A stretch of DNA of 64,000 nucleotides, taken from Bacteroidota bacterium. GTDB taxonomy: Bacteria > Bacteroidota > Bacteroidia > Sphingobacteriales > Sphingobacteriaceae. Every line of letters begins with the position of its first letter. Position 1 is the first letter of the stretch. The notes beneath the pieces are model-generated. The model was not told where the DNA came from. It made no database searches and worked only from the letters and a program-made list of their open reading frames with translations. Where the stretch lies: the NCBI GenBank assembly GCA_023450085.1, contig JAEXHI010000030.1:620001-684000 (forward strand), written 5' to 3'. The translations under genes and the position numbers were made by a program. Shown here one piece after another: positions 1 to 8,718 of this stretch.

Positions 1-484
1 AGCCGTCGAAAGCGGTCGGTAAATCTTCAAAATAAAGGGTGTGCTTAATCACACGATAAGCGTACTTGCCCCTAATGATGCCATAAATGAAAGCAATAAT
101 GATAAGAAAACTTAATAATGCGCCTATATAAATGCCTGTTAATGGTCTTTCGGGAAAGCTGAAATTTCCCTCAGCAAAATATTTCACCACGGCTATGATA
201 AGCCTATAAATGTCGGTTAGTACCGTTGCTAGTACAAATGCCAATGTAGAAACAAAATAAATGAGCAGTGCGTGGGCGCTTATCTTAAAAAGATTGGTAG
301 GTCCGCTTACGCTTAGCCTAACCATGCTATAACTAAACGCTACGAAAAGCGTAACGGGGACTATCCAAAACCAAGATAAAATGGTGGTTGAAAGCACTAA
401 GCTTAATGCACTAAAGGCATATCCGTTGATGAGGAAAAAGAATAGTGCGAAAATCAATAACGGGATATATGGGCGGTTTCTCAT
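1..484 (-). CDS. Membrane-anchored metallophosphoesterase, N-terminal part (cut by window edge)
   Basis: Reading the minus strand from an ATG at 484 gives an open frame of 161 codons that runs off the window. It starts MRNRPYIPLLIFALFFFLIN and has about four hydrophobic segments (roughly residues 6-45, 68-90, 113-133). The visible end, with a KYAYRVIKHTLYFEDLP stretch after the last membrane segment, matches what I remember of Bacteroidota YkuE-like metallophosphoesterases, where the catalytic domain with its SDxH motif would follow. That domain lies outside the window, so the enzymatic call is inference. An ATG five bases upstream is followed at once by a stop, which supports the start at 484. 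Confidence 0.6.
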   Translation of the reverse strand, partial: MRNRPYIPLLIFALFFFLINGYAFSALSLVLSTTILSWFWIVPVTLFVAFSYSMVRLSVSGPTNLFKISAHALLIYFVSTLAFVLATVLTDIYRLIIAVVKYFAEGNFSFPERPLTGIYIGALLSFLIIIAFIYGIIRGKYAYRVIKHTLYFEDLPTAFDG

Positions 485-497
485 ATCATTAAACTAA

Positions 498-535
498 AAA
501 CCGCCATTACGTTGTTATGTTTGTAATGGCGGTTT
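498..535 (-). terminator. Intrinsic terminator after htpG
   Basis: A perfect 13-bp stem (AAACCGCCATTAC at 498-510 against GTAATGGCGGTTT at 523-535) with a 12-base loop. On the minus strand it follows the htpG stop by 25 bases and is followed by a TTTTTAGTTT tract. It ends only 14 bases before the ATG of the metallophosphoesterase gene, so that gene must be transcribed by read-through or from a promoter inside htpG. Confidence 0.9.
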
Positions 536-560
536 ATTTATTTGTCCTTTTTAATGGGTT

Positions 561-2444
561 TTAAATCAGCTCAACACTACGGCTTACAAAAGCTGTTAGC
601 TCAGCGCCAGTAAGCATACCTTGTGATAAAAGGGCTAAGTCAACTGCTTGCTTTGCAAATTTTCCTTGCTCCTCTTCGTTGGCATTTAAAATTTTGCTAA
701 CTAATTTATGGTTACCGTTAATAGCCACTTTGTAACTATCAGGCATGTTGCCATAAAAACTCATGCCTCCACCCATTTTTGCCATGTCTTTCATGCGACG
801 CATAAATTCATCCATGGTAATGGTAACAGGGGCATCATCAGGGTTTAGTCCAACTACTTCTACGGTATAGCCAGGTTTGCTAATGGCGGCTTCAAAGATG
901 CCTTTTACGGTGTTCGATTGCTCTTCGCTCAATACTGATTCTAATTGTTCGTCTTTTTCAATTAATTGATTAGTAACAGACGAATCAACACGTTTCAATA
1001 AAGTTTTTTCTAATTTTTGCTCCAAGCTGCTCACAAAGTGATTGTCAATAGGTGAGTTCATCAATAAAACATCATAGTCCTTTTTATTGGCTGCTTGGAT
1101 AAATCCATCTTGCTTATCAGGGTCGGTAGTATATAAATAAACTACATTCCCATTTTTATCAGTCTGTAAAGCACTTACTTTTTCTTTGTATTCCTCAAAA
1201 GTAAAGTGAGTTTTATTGGTGCTGGTTAGCAATGCAAAATCTTTAGCTTTATCGTAAAACTTCTCTTCGCTAATCATTCCGTATTTTACGAACAAGCCAA
1301 TGTCGCTCCATTTTTCTTCGTAAGCTTTGCGGTCAGCCTTAAACAGTTCGCTTAACTTATCCGCTACTTTTTTGGTAATGTAGTTGTTGATCTTCTTAAC
1401 GTTGCTATCAGCTTGTAAGAAACTTCTCGAAACGTTCAAAGGAATGTCTGGACTGTCAATTACCCCGTGCAAAAGCATTAAAAATTCAGGTACAATATCT
1501 TTTACCTCATCGGTAATGAAAACTTGGCGACTGAAAAGCTTGATTTTATTGCGTTGCATGTCAAAATCCTCTTTCACCTTAGGGAAGTAAAGTACACCAG
1601 TAAGGTTAAATGGATAATCTACATTGAGGTGGATCCAAAACAAAGGCTCCTCCGAAAAAGGATATAATTGCTTGTAAAAATCTAGGTAATCTGCATCTGA
1701 CAAATCTGCAGGTGCTTTGGTCCAAATAGGGTTGGTGGTATTTACAATATTGTCAACCTCAACTGAAGTGTATTTTGGTTTGCCTTCTTCATCTACACCG
1801 TCTTCTAAGCTTTCAGTCTTTGTCCCAAACTTAATAGGAACAGGCAAGAATTTAGCATATTTATCTAAAATTTCTTGAAGCTTAGATTCATTTAAAAACT
1901 CTTCGCTTTCTGAGTTTACATGTAAAATAATGTCAGTACCGCGAGTAGTTCTAGTACCTTCCGAAATTTCAAATTCGGTACTTCCATCGCAAGTCCATTT
2001 TGCTGGTTCTGCACCTTCTTGATAAGATAAAGTATTGATTTCAACTAAATCAGCTACCATAAAAGCCGAATAGAAACCTAAACCAAACTTGCCAATGATT
2101 TCATTCGCATCTTTAGCATCCTTAAATTTCTCTACAAACTCACTCGCACCTGAAAAGGCAACTTGATTGATGTATTTTTTGATTTCTTCGGCTGTCATAC
2201 CCAAACCATTGTCGCTAATGGTAATGGTTTTTGCCTTTTCATCCAATTTAACTTCTACTAAAGGTTCTCCAACTTCACCTGTAAATTGACCAAGAGCGCC
2301 TAAGCGTTTAATTTTTTGCACTGCATCAACCGCATTAGAAACTAGTTCCCTTAAAAAGATCTCATTGTCCGAATACAGGAATTTCTTGATGATTGGGAAA
2401 ATGTTTTCTGTGTGTATGGAAATACTTCCTTTTTCTGTTGTCAT
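561..2444 (-). CDS. htpG: Molecular chaperone HtpG (Hsp90)
   Basis: A 627-residue cytosolic ATP-dependent chaperone of normal length for bacterial Hsp90. The N-terminal GHKL ATPase is complete: FLRELVSNAVDA with the catalytic Glu33 and Mg-binding Asn37, the DNGLGM nucleotide-binding motif near residue 78, and GKFGLGFYSAFM forming the ATP lid near 118. The middle domain contains GVLYFP and the DIPLNVSRSFLQ stretch with the conserved ATP-contacting Arg. The C-terminal dimerisation domain keeps NPDDAP and ends in an ELI tail. It is a single gene closed by a strong hairpin, with no TAnnTTTG box directly upstream, so its promoter may be of another (heat-shock) type. Confidence 0.98.
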   Translation of the reverse strand: MTTEKGSISIHTENIFPIIKKFLYSDNEIFLRELVSNAVDAVQKIKRLGALGQFTGEVGEPLVEVKLDEKAKTITISDNGLGMTAEEIKKYINQVAFSGASEFVEKFKDAKDANEIIGKFGLGFYSAFMVADLVEINTLSYQEGAEPAKWTCDGSTEFEISEGTRTTRGTDIILHVNSESEEFLNESKLQEILDKYAKFLPVPIKFGTKTESLEDGVDEEGKPKYTSVEVDNIVNTTNPIWTKAPADLSDADYLDFYKQLYPFSEEPLFWIHLNVDYPFNLTGVLYFPKVKEDFDMQRNKIKLFSRQVFITDEVKDIVPEFLMLLHGVIDSPDIPLNVSRSFLQADSNVKKINNYITKKVADKLSELFKADRKAYEEKWSDIGLFVKYGMISEEKFYDKAKDFALLTSTNKTHFTFEEYKEKVSALQTDKNGNVVYLYTTDPDKQDGFIQAANKKDYDVLLMNSPIDNHFVSSLEQKLEKTLLKRVDSSVTNQLIEKDEQLESVLSEEQSNTVKGIFEAAISKPGYTVEVVGLNPDDAPVTITMDEFMRRMKDMAKMGGGMSFYGNMPDSYKVAINGNHKLVSKILNANEEEQGKFAKQAVDLALLSQGMLTGAELTAFVSRSVELI

Positions 2445-2541
2445 ATCTTAAACTAATTTTTTGCTTATAGCCTTGTTTATCAAGCCTTGTTCCAAAATAA
2501 AATTTAGGTCAAAATGACAGAGTTGAGATGATTGTCTTTTC

Positions 2542-2575
2542 TAAAACCTCGCAGGTTTTGAAAATCTACGAGGTT
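2542..2575. repeat. Nested AAACCT/AGGTTT palindromes
   Basis: AAAACCTCGCAGGTTTT (2542-2558) is a palindrome and is followed by a second half CTACGAGGTTT (2565-2575). The same AAACCTACGAGGTTT unit occurs at 14610-14624. It lies directly beside a degenerate copy of the dispersed repeat family described at 2580. Function unknown; it could form a hairpin in either transcript. Confidence 0.6.
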
Positions 2576-2579
2576 TGAC

Positions 2580-2750
2580 AGTCACTCAGAGGAATGAGGA
2601 ATCTCTTGGGTAATGCTTTTCCCTAGATTATATCTATAGAGAGCGGAGGCCGTCGGCTGATTTAATTTCTTTGGAAGTATAATGTAAACGATATCTCTGT
2701 AGAAGGTTTAACTTCGTTGAGCTACGTTTTCGGCTACGCTCGAAATGACG
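2580..2750. repeat. Degenerate dispersed palindromic repeat filling the htpG-M16 gap
   Basis: The 373-base gap between htpG and the M16 peptidase holds no gene. Its left end GAGGAATGAGGAATCTC (2590-2606) matches the left end of the copies at 14534 and 15694 (GAGGnACGAGGAATCTC). Its right end (2711-2750, TTCG...GAAATGACG) resembles the right end of the 15694 copy, which reads TTCG...GAATGACA. At 171 bp it is about twice the usual length, so it is probably compound or decayed. Confidence 0.55.
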
Positions 2751-2800
2751 ACCTCATATAACCTTACAATATTTCAACCTTTTAACAACAAAACAATACG

Positions 2801-2808
2801 TATCTTTG
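2801..2808 (+). promoter_or_regulatory. -7 promoter box of the M16 peptidase gene
   Basis: TATCTTTG fits the Bacteroidota -7 consensus TAnnTTTG and ends nine bases before the ATG at 2818. Transcription would start almost at the start codon, giving a leader of a few bases at most. No clear TTTG -33 box is visible. Confidence 0.6.
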
Positions 2809-2817
2809 CCACTTCAA

Positions 2818-4047
2818 ATGGAGTACAACGTTCATACCCTTAAAAATGGCATCCGCTTATTGCATGTTCCCGCCGCATCGGCTATTTCACATGCTTGTAT
2901 TTTAGTAAATGCTGGTTCGCGTGATGAAGATGAGCAACAAATGGGATTGGCTCATTTTATCGAGCACTTGATTTTTAAGCGTACCGAGAAACGCAATACC
3001 ACTCAAATATTAAACAGATTGGAAAGCGTTGGAGCCGATTTAAATGCCTATACCACCAAAGAGTATACTTGTATTCATGCTTCCTTTCTTCACCCTTTTT
3101 TAGATAGAACACTCGAACTTTTTAATGATATTGTTTTCCATTCAACCTTCCCAAAAGAGGAGATGGAAAAAGAAAAAGGAGTGATTTTAGATGAAATTGC
3201 TTCTTATTTGGATCAGCCAGAAGAAGCAATTAACGATGACTTTGAAGACTTACTCTTTAAAGGGCATCAGTTGGGTAGAAATATCTTAGGTACCCCAGAA
3301 ACAGTTGAAAAGCTCTCTAAAAAAGATATTCAGGCATTTGTTAAAAACCACTATCGTACAGATCAAATTGTAGTGGCCGTGTTGGGGAACTACAGTTTTA
3401 ATAAGGTTGTTAAAATAGGGGAGAAGTATTTTGCAGAAATTGCAGAAAATACTGCTGCTAATCAAAGAATAGCTCCTGTAGGTAATCCTGCCTTGCATCA
3501 AATTGTAGATAAGCAGATTGCGCAAAGCCATTGTATGATGGGTACTCAGACGTATTCTTTACACCATCCTCATAAAACAGGATTGTTGTTGCTGAATAAT
3601 TTATTTGGAGGTACAGGCCTGAGTTCTATTCTTAATTTACAGTTAAGAGAAAAGTATGGTATCGCTTATACCATCGAATCGGCTTATAGCCCACTTTCTG
3701 ATACGGGTATTTTTGCCATTTATTTTGGTACGGATGTAGAGAAAGCTGAAAAAGCGATGAAGCTTATTCTTAAGGAAATGGATAAGCTGAAGCAAAAACC
3801 TTTAACAGAGATACAGCTTCATAAAGCACAAAGCAAATTCATTGGTCAAATTGCGCTTGGCGAAGAAAATAGAATTGGTTTAATCATTGCCATGGCTAAG
3901 AGTTTGTTGGATTATCAACATATTGATAGCTTGGAAACCGTATTCCAAAAAATTAGAAAAGTGACGGTTTCGGAAATGAAAGAGATTGTGGATGAAGTTT
4001 TTGACCAGCGTCAATGGAGCAGTCTCATTTTTAATCCAACGGAGTGA
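2818..4047 (+). CDS. Zinc peptidase of family M16 (processing-peptidase-like)
   Basis: A 409-residue M16 (pitrilysin/insulinase) metallopeptidase. The inverted zinc motif HFIEH (His46, Glu49, His50) is present, followed by EKGVILDEI carrying the third zinc-ligand Glu. The C-terminal inactive-repeat half has the usual GGTGLSSILNLQLREKYGIAY motif. There is no signal peptide, so a cytosolic or membrane-associated role is likely. A longer reading from a TTG at 2806 is possible, but that TTG lies inside the -7 box; ATG 2818 (MEYNVHTLKNG) also matches the usual beginning of these proteins. It is followed by def on the same strand with a separate promoter. The exact substrate cannot be read from sequence. 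Confidence 0.9.
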   Translation: MEYNVHTLKNGIRLLHVPAASAISHACILVNAGSRDEDEQQMGLAHFIEHLIFKRTEKRNTTQILNRLESVGADLNAYTTKEYTCIHASFLHPFLDRTLELFNDIVFHSTFPKEEMEKEKGVILDEIASYLDQPEEAINDDFEDLLFKGHQLGRNILGTPETVEKLSKKDIQAFVKNHYRTDQIVVAVLGNYSFNKVVKIGEKYFAEIAENTAANQRIAPVGNPALHQIVDKQIAQSHCMMGTQTYSLHHPHKTGLLLLNNLFGGTGLSSILNLQLREKYGIAYTIESAYSPLSDTGIFAIYFGTDVEKAEKAMKLILKEMDKLKQKPLTEIQLHKAQSKFIGQIALGEENRIGLIIAMAKSLLDYQHIDSLETVFQKIRKVTVSEMKEIVDEVFDQRQWSSLIFNPTE

Positions 4048-4103
4048 TTTTAAAACTCCCAATTGCTAAACCCCTCATTTTTTACCTTCTACCTTATTTT
4101 TCT

Positions 4104-4111
4104 TAACTTTG
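4104..4111 (+). promoter_or_regulatory. -7 promoter box of def, four bases from the ATG
   Basis: TAACTTTG matches TAnnTTTG exactly and is followed by only CACC before the def start codon at 4116. Initiation about four to seven bases downstream of the box would place the mRNA 5' end at or just before the A of the ATG, so a leaderless def mRNA is predicted. Confidence 0.65.
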
Positions 4112-4115
4112 CACC

Positions 4116-4673
4116 ATGAAATTATCAATTGTTGCCTACGGAGACCCAGTTTTAAAAAAGGTATGTGAACCGATAGAGAAGGATTACCCAAACTTGGGCG
4201 AGCTGATAGAGAATATGTGGGAAACCATGTACAACGCTAGTGGTGTAGGTTTGGCGGCACCACAAGTTGGCTTGCCAATTCGTTTGTTTGTGGTAGATAC
4301 AGGTGACAATGACGACGAACCGCGTTATAAAAAAGTGTTTATTAATGCTCAAATTTTAGAAGAAACTGGAGAGCCTTGGGGTTTTACTGAAGGCTGTTTA
4401 AGTATTCCAGAAATACGTGAAGAAGTTTTTCGTAAGCCTAATATCTTGATCAGCTATTATGATGAAAATTGGGAAAAGCATGAAGAAAACGTTTCGGGAT
4501 TTGCCGCTCGTGTAATTCAGCATGAATATGATCATATTGAAGGAAAGCTTTTTACCGAAAAAATTAACCTGTTGCGTAAGCAGCTTATCAAAGGTAAACT
4601 TGATAAAATTTCAAAAGGCGAAATTAGGGCAGATTATAAAATGAAGTTTCCTAGACAGAATAAGAAGAGATAA
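4116..4673 (+). CDS. def: Peptide deformylase
   Basis: A 185-residue metal-dependent deformylase that removes the formyl group from nascent N-terminal formyl-methionine. All three family motifs are intact: GVGLAAPQVG (motif 1), EGCLSIP with metal ligand Cys94 (motif 2) and QHEYDHIEG with His136, catalytic Glu137 and His140 (motif 3). Length is normal, with a short basic tail (FPRQNKKR). It is a single gene with its own promoter and a strong terminator just after the stop. Cytosolic, acting at the ribosome exit. Confidence 0.98.
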   Translation: MKLSIVAYGDPVLKKVCEPIEKDYPNLGELIENMWETMYNASGVGLAAPQVGLPIRLFVVDTGDNDDEPRYKKVFINAQILEETGEPWGFTEGCLSIPEIREEVFRKPNILISYYDENWEKHEENVSGFAARVIQHEYDHIEGKLFTEKINLLRKQLIKGKLDKISKGEIRADYKMKFPRQNKKR

Positions 4674-4702
4674 AAAAAGCCTCGCACATGCGGGGCTTTT
4701 TT
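4673..4702. terminator. Bidirectional terminator between def and the GHL10 gene
   Basis: GCCTCGC (4679-4685), loop ACAT, GCGGGGC (4690-4696), flanked by an A-run on the left and six T on the right. It serves def on the plus strand and the convergent gene ending at 4705 on the minus strand. Confidence 0.9.
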
Positions 4703-4704
4703 GT

Positions 4705-6771
4705 TTATAACACAACGAGTTTAATGTTTTTCTTAAAGCTGTTATCAGATAGGCTTAAAACATAATGTCCTTTCGGAAGGTCTTGCCTCAATGATAATTG
4801 ATAGGAGCTATTTCCTGTTTGAGTGCTAAACTCTTCCTCATGGATTACTTGACCATAAAGATTCACTAATCTGGTTTTAATCGACTTTCCTGCAAAATTT
4901 TCTATGCTGAAATGAATGTCTTTTTGCGTTGGATTTGGAAATGCCTTTGCACTAACAATCATTAGCTCATTGAAGTTAACGCTAGCAAATGTTGGTTCAG
5001 AACGAGTACCGTCTTTATCAAACTGGATAAGTCGGTAATAATTAATGCCATTAGTTGGTGCATTGTCCCAAGTTGTATAATTTCTGATTGTGTTGGTGTT
5101 TGCTGAAGCGGAATTTTGTTTATCTAAGTATTTAAAAACACCATCAGTGCCTGCTTTCTCAATCAAAAAATAATCGCTGTTTACTTCGCTTGCTGTTGAC
5201 CATTCAATCTTTACCCTATTATTGTCTTTTTTTGCGGCAAAACTGATCAGTTTCACTGGTAAAACTGTTGGGTCAGCAACGATATTACTGGCAACGCTTT
5301 CATTGCTAATTCGGTCTAGAGAAGTGACGGCATAGTAATAGGAAGTGCCTGTCCCTGGAGTTACCGCGTTATCGGTATAACTAACATCGGTGCTAGGAAT
5401 GATGGCGATTAAGTTGGCTGAGTTGTTATAGTCGATCGTTGAAGAGGTTGAGCGGTAAACAGCATATCTCACTACTTTTTGTAGTTCTTCCGTAGTAGCT
5501 GTTGGGGCTGTCCAAGTAAGTTTTGTTTTGCCCGCTTGAAGGCTTGCAGCTAAAGTAGTGGGTTCAGCTGGAGCCGTATTATCTATCCAGCCCATGCTCG
5601 GTACCAATGCCAAGGTGCTGTATTGGTTTGTCATTAAGTTCGTTCGAAAATTAAAGGTATTTGCATTTAAAGTAGTGGTGTTGTAATAAGCAACGCCTTT
5701 CAAGTTTGTGGTTCCTCTTACTAAATTTATTTGCTGTGATATTTCGTTAGTGTTGGTATTAAATGCCCCTTGATCCGAAACACCAACTTTATAGGCCGCA
5801 ATGCCTATAGTAATGTGTCTAGTAGTGTTAATGTTATTCCACCAATCGGTAACAATACTGAAATTGGCATTAGGTTGGCCAATATACCAATACACTTGTG
5901 GTGTGAGATAGTCAATAAGGTTTTGCTCCATGATGTATTTGCTATCGATATATTGGACACTATAATGCTCTGATCCTGCCGTGTTTGAACCAATGTTAGG
6001 GTTGGTGCTGTTACGATATATGCCAGAAGGAGAAATGCCAAATTTCACCCAAGGTTTCTGTGCTTTAATTGAAGTGTTGGTTTCGGTAACAAGTCGTAAA
6101 ATATTGTTTCTTCTCCAATCCGAAATGTTTGTATACCCTCTAGGTTCGTCGATGAAGGTCTGATTGTCTTGTGTGCCTACATTGGCGAGGTAGAAATAAT
6201 CATCAAAGTGTATGCCGTCTATATCATAATTGTTTACAATTTCCATAATCACTTGGTTAACGTGATCTCTAACAGCAGTGAGCCCAGGGTCAAGGTACCG
6301 AATGTTTCCGCCAGTAAGGACCCTCATTCCGGCTTGCTTTGCAGGATGTGTAGAAGGTAAGTTGTTGTAAGCTGTTGCAGTGGTGGCTACCCTGTAAGGA
6401 TTTAACCAGGCATGTACTTCCATTCCTCTTTTATGGCCTTCGTCAATCACAAATTGTAAGGGATCAAAATTATTAGCAGGAGCTTGATTGTAGGTCCCTG
6501 TAAGTATGGTTGCCCAAGGGACAATATTACTTTTGTACATTGCATCTGATAGGCTTCGGGTTTGAAAATATACGGTGTTAATGCCAAGTTCCTTATAGCT
6601 ATCTAGGATGGTAATCATATTGCTCTTTTGAGTCGTTTGTGAGGTGCTTTTGGGCCAATCTGTGTTAGAAACGGTGGTTAGCCAAGCGGCTCTGACTTCT
6701 CGCTTTGGGTTTTGAGCTGTTGCGTTAATTTGCAGTAAAAGGATGCTTAAGTAAAGTAAAAACTTTTTCAT
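4705..6771 (-). CDS. Secreted GHL10/DUF187-type glycoside hydrolase-like protein with T9SS sorting domain
   Basis: A 688-residue secreted protein. MKKFLLYLSILLLQINATAQ is a signal peptide. Residues about 25-330 look like the GHL10 (family-10-like glycosyl hydrolase) domain: REVRAAWLTTVSNTDWP, MEVHAWLNPYRVA and the DGIHFDDYFY core, with paired Asp residues as candidate catalytic acids. A fibronectin-III-like region follows (EPTTLAASLQAGKTKLTWTA), then a second beta domain, and the last roughly 80 residues (AFPNPTQKDIHFSI ... NIKLVVL) are a type A type IX secretion signal. It is therefore probably exported by T9SS and anchored or released outside the cell. The longer frame from 6840 lacks a signal peptide at its start, so ATG 6771 is preferred. 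Substrate unknown. Confidence 0.88.
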   Translation of the reverse strand: MKKFLLYLSILLLQINATAQNPKREVRAAWLTTVSNTDWPKSTSQTTQKSNMITILDSYKELGINTVYFQTRSLSDAMYKSNIVPWATILTGTYNQAPANNFDPLQFVIDEGHKRGMEVHAWLNPYRVATTATAYNNLPSTHPAKQAGMRVLTGGNIRYLDPGLTAVRDHVNQVIMEIVNNYDIDGIHFDDYFYLANVGTQDNQTFIDEPRGYTNISDWRRNNILRLVTETNTSIKAQKPWVKFGISPSGIYRNSTNPNIGSNTAGSEHYSVQYIDSKYIMEQNLIDYLTPQVYWYIGQPNANFSIVTDWWNNINTTRHITIGIAAYKVGVSDQGAFNTNTNEISQQINLVRGTTNLKGVAYYNTTTLNANTFNFRTNLMTNQYSTLALVPSMGWIDNTAPAEPTTLAASLQAGKTKLTWTAPTATTEELQKVVRYAVYRSTSSTIDYNNSANLIAIIPSTDVSYTDNAVTPGTGTSYYYAVTSLDRISNESVASNIVADPTVLPVKLISFAAKKDNNRVKIEWSTASEVNSDYFLIEKAGTDGVFKYLDKQNSASANTNTIRNYTTWDNAPTNGINYYRLIQFDKDGTRSEPTFASVNFNELMIVSAKAFPNPTQKDIHFSIENFAGKSIKTRLVNLYGQVIHEEEFSTQTGNSSYQLSLRQDLPKGHYVLSLSDNSFKKNIKLVVL

Positions 6772-6844
6772 TTGCGGTTTTATACGGTTAGTTTTAACTA
6801 AAATAAGAATAAAGCCGCGCATTTTCGCAATAAGTGGCATAAAT

Positions 6845-6880
6845 AAAAAAGCTAGCCCTGCATCTGCGGGCTAGCTTTTA
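6845..6880 (-). terminator. Terminator after the sigma/HEAT/DUF4097 operon
   Basis: GCTAGCCC (6851-6858) pairs with GGGCTAGC (6868-6875); on the minus strand the stem is followed by TTTTTTATTT. It closes the operon that ends at 6904 and lies just upstream of the GHL10 gene, which therefore needs its own promoter. Confidence 0.88.
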
Positions 6881-6903
6881 TGGAAAATATAATTTGTGTG
6901 GTT

Positions 6904-7929
6904 TTATTTACGTAAATAGATTTTTCCGTGAGTAGATTTTAAAACAATTTTTTCTCCTCCACCATTTAACTTGCCACTAATTGCAGTGCCTCTTGAGTTG
7001 CTGGCAAAAACAGAGCCATTTGAGTAGGTATAAGTAAAGTCACCTGCGGTAGCGGTTCTTCGTTTACCTGTTTCAGATCTATCGCTACTAGTTGTACCCT
7101 GACCTACGGCTACATTGGTAGAAGTTTCTGTAGTCACTTTTGCTTTTGGTGCAGCTACAACCTGAGCATTCCCATTTAAGGTAACTAACTGAACGTTTTG
7201 TCCGTCAACTTTGGCATTGTTGTAAGTTAGTGCATTAAGCGGGGTGAATTCTTTGTTTTGCGTGGTTTCTGTAATCTCAAATTTAAGGTCTTTTGCAGCG
7301 TAAAGGGTCTCGTAAAGTGTGTTAATGCTCAGGTCAGCTTTTGCATTTTCAGGAACTTTTAAGTCTACGAAACCATAAACAGATACTAAAGAAATAGGAC
7401 CTTTAAAAGATGGGCTTAAAGTGCTTTCTATATTCCCGTGCAATGTTTTCACGCTTACGGGGCCTGTTATATTCGATAACTTGATGTTTTCATATTGTGT
7501 AGAAGCATCGATCTCACTTTTTAAGTTATTAAGTGTGATAGGCTCATTGCCTCCATCGCCAAACCCAGCGGTTTTGATGGAAAGATCAACACCATAAGGT
7601 AATTTGATCGCTACTTTTAGAGAATTGGATCTGTCTACCGCAATAAGCTCGGCCACTTGATCTTTTTGTGAAATGGTTAACCCAATTCCGGTGTTATCGA
7701 AACCACTATTGCCTAGTACGGTCAGTCCTTCTGCACGTGGATCGGCCGCTTCTTGTTTGCCTCTAGAAGTAATGATGATTTCTTTACCATCATATCCCTC
7801 TACACTAAGGTTAGCGATATTGTTGACAATTAACTTCCCACTGCTTTTTGCAATTTTGTACTCTTTTTGGGCAGATGCTTGTCCTGCTGCAACAAGCAGT
7901 ACTAAAGCTACTATGAATATTCTTTTCAT
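6904..7929 (-). CDS. Exported DUF4097-like beta-strand repeat protein
   Basis: A 341-residue protein with a clear signal peptide (MKRIFIVALVLLVAAGQASAQ). The rest is rich in short beta strands of the GKLIVNNIANLSVEGYDG / LHGNIESTLSPS / GKIYLRK type typical of DUF4097 (putative adhesin) proteins, which form a beta-solenoid, usually outside the inner membrane. There are no catalytic motifs. It is the last gene of a three-gene operon after an ECF sigma factor and a HEAT-repeat membrane protein, with 21 bases between genes. In Bacteroidota such trios are commonly sigma / anti-sigma-like / envelope effector sets, so an envelope-stress role is a fair inference but not shown. Confidence 0.75.
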   Translation of the reverse strand: MKRIFIVALVLLVAAGQASAQKEYKIAKSSGKLIVNNIANLSVEGYDGKEIIITSRGKQEAADPRAEGLTVLGNSGFDNTGIGLTISQKDQVAELIAVDRSNSLKVAIKLPYGVDLSIKTAGFGDGGNEPITLNNLKSEIDASTQYENIKLSNITGPVSVKTLHGNIESTLSPSFKGPISLVSVYGFVDLKVPENAKADLSINTLYETLYAAKDLKFEITETTQNKEFTPLNALTYNNAKVDGQNVQLVTLNGNAQVVAAPKAKVTTETSTNVAVGQGTTSSDRSETGKRRTATAGDFTYTYSNGSVFASNSRGTAISGKLNGGGEKIVLKSTHGKIYLRK

Positions 7930-7950
7930 TTGTTTGTTATAATATGTGTC

Positions 7951-8718
7951 TTATTGAAATTGTTGTTTGGTTAGTAATGCAAAATATACTTGGTCTTTAA
8001 CTACATCCATGGTTAGTGGATTGTCGGCCATGGCAATCAGTTTGTCGGTAGTTTCGGGATTATTGCTATTCCCAAGTACTTTTACCAATTCTAATTGTAT
8101 AACAGGGTCTTTCTGTTTGCTTAAACCTGCTGTTAATTGTTGTTGTACATACTTATCTCCAGCAAACTTGGATAGTACTTCTAAGGAGGCTAAACGTACG
8201 TTGTCATTTTCATCCTCATTGAAAACTTCGCAAAGCGTTGTTTTTAGTTTTTGATCAAGTTTGTTTAAAGAACCCGCCTTAAGCACCGCATTCAATCTGC
8301 TAGCTACAGACAAACTATCAGCTAAGCCTGCATAAATTTCTTGATGTTGTTGCGCTTTCGGCTGGTATGCTACTAAGCGTGTTTGTTTTTGAACAGCAAC
8401 TTGCGGTTTTGGTGAAATCACTTCTGCAGGTAAAGTAGCAGGCGTTTCTATGTCATCTTGGGAGTTAGCTACTATTTGATTCCCTGGTTTAGTCACGGTG
8501 TTTTCTTGCGAAAGAAACAAATACGTTCCTGCCACCATGATTAGAGAAGCCGCCACGGCCATCCAGGTATAGGTTAACTTGCGTTTTTTCCTTTCCTGTA
8601 ATAATTGGCGCTCTCTCATATTCCCCAAAATATTGCCTAGCATGTTTGGAGGCAAAGCTTCCTCCTCAAAAGCATCTTTGTGCTCTTGGACGTATCGCTT
8701 AAAAAAATCATGTTCCAT
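7951..8718 (-). CDS. Single-pass membrane protein with HEAT-like repeats, candidate anti-sigma partner
   Basis: A 255-residue protein. Residues 1-45 are charged and cytosolic (MEHDFFKRYVQEHKDAFEEE), one membrane helix follows (about 48-68, TWMAVAASLIMVAGTYLFLS), then a linker and a C-terminal HEAT-like helical region (DNVRLASLEVLSKFAGDKYV ... DPVIQLELVKVLGNSNNPET). It overlaps the upstream ECF sigma gene by 11 bases, so the two are translationally coupled. Topology and position fit an anti-sigma factor, but there is no classical zinc-binding anti-sigma (HxxxCxxC) motif. It may sense envelope state through its periplasmic repeats. Confidence 0.65.
   Translation of the reverse strand: MEHDFFKRYVQEHKDAFEEEALPPNMLGNILGNMRERQLLQERKKRKLTYTWMAVAASLIMVAGTYLFLSQENTVTKPGNQIVANSQDDIETPATLPAEVISPKPQVAVQKQTRLVAYQPKAQQHQEIYAGLADSLSVASRLNAVLKAGSLNKLDQKLKTTLCEVFNEDENDNVRLASLEVLSKFAGDKYVQQQLTAGLSKQKDPVIQLELVKVLGNSNNPETTDKLIAMADNPLTMDVVKDQVYFALLTKQQFQ

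Noticed and set aside
2806..2817. TTG start for the M16 peptidase
   Set aside because: The TTG is the last part of the TATCTTTG -7 box, so it would hardly be transcribed; ATG 2818 fits the family.
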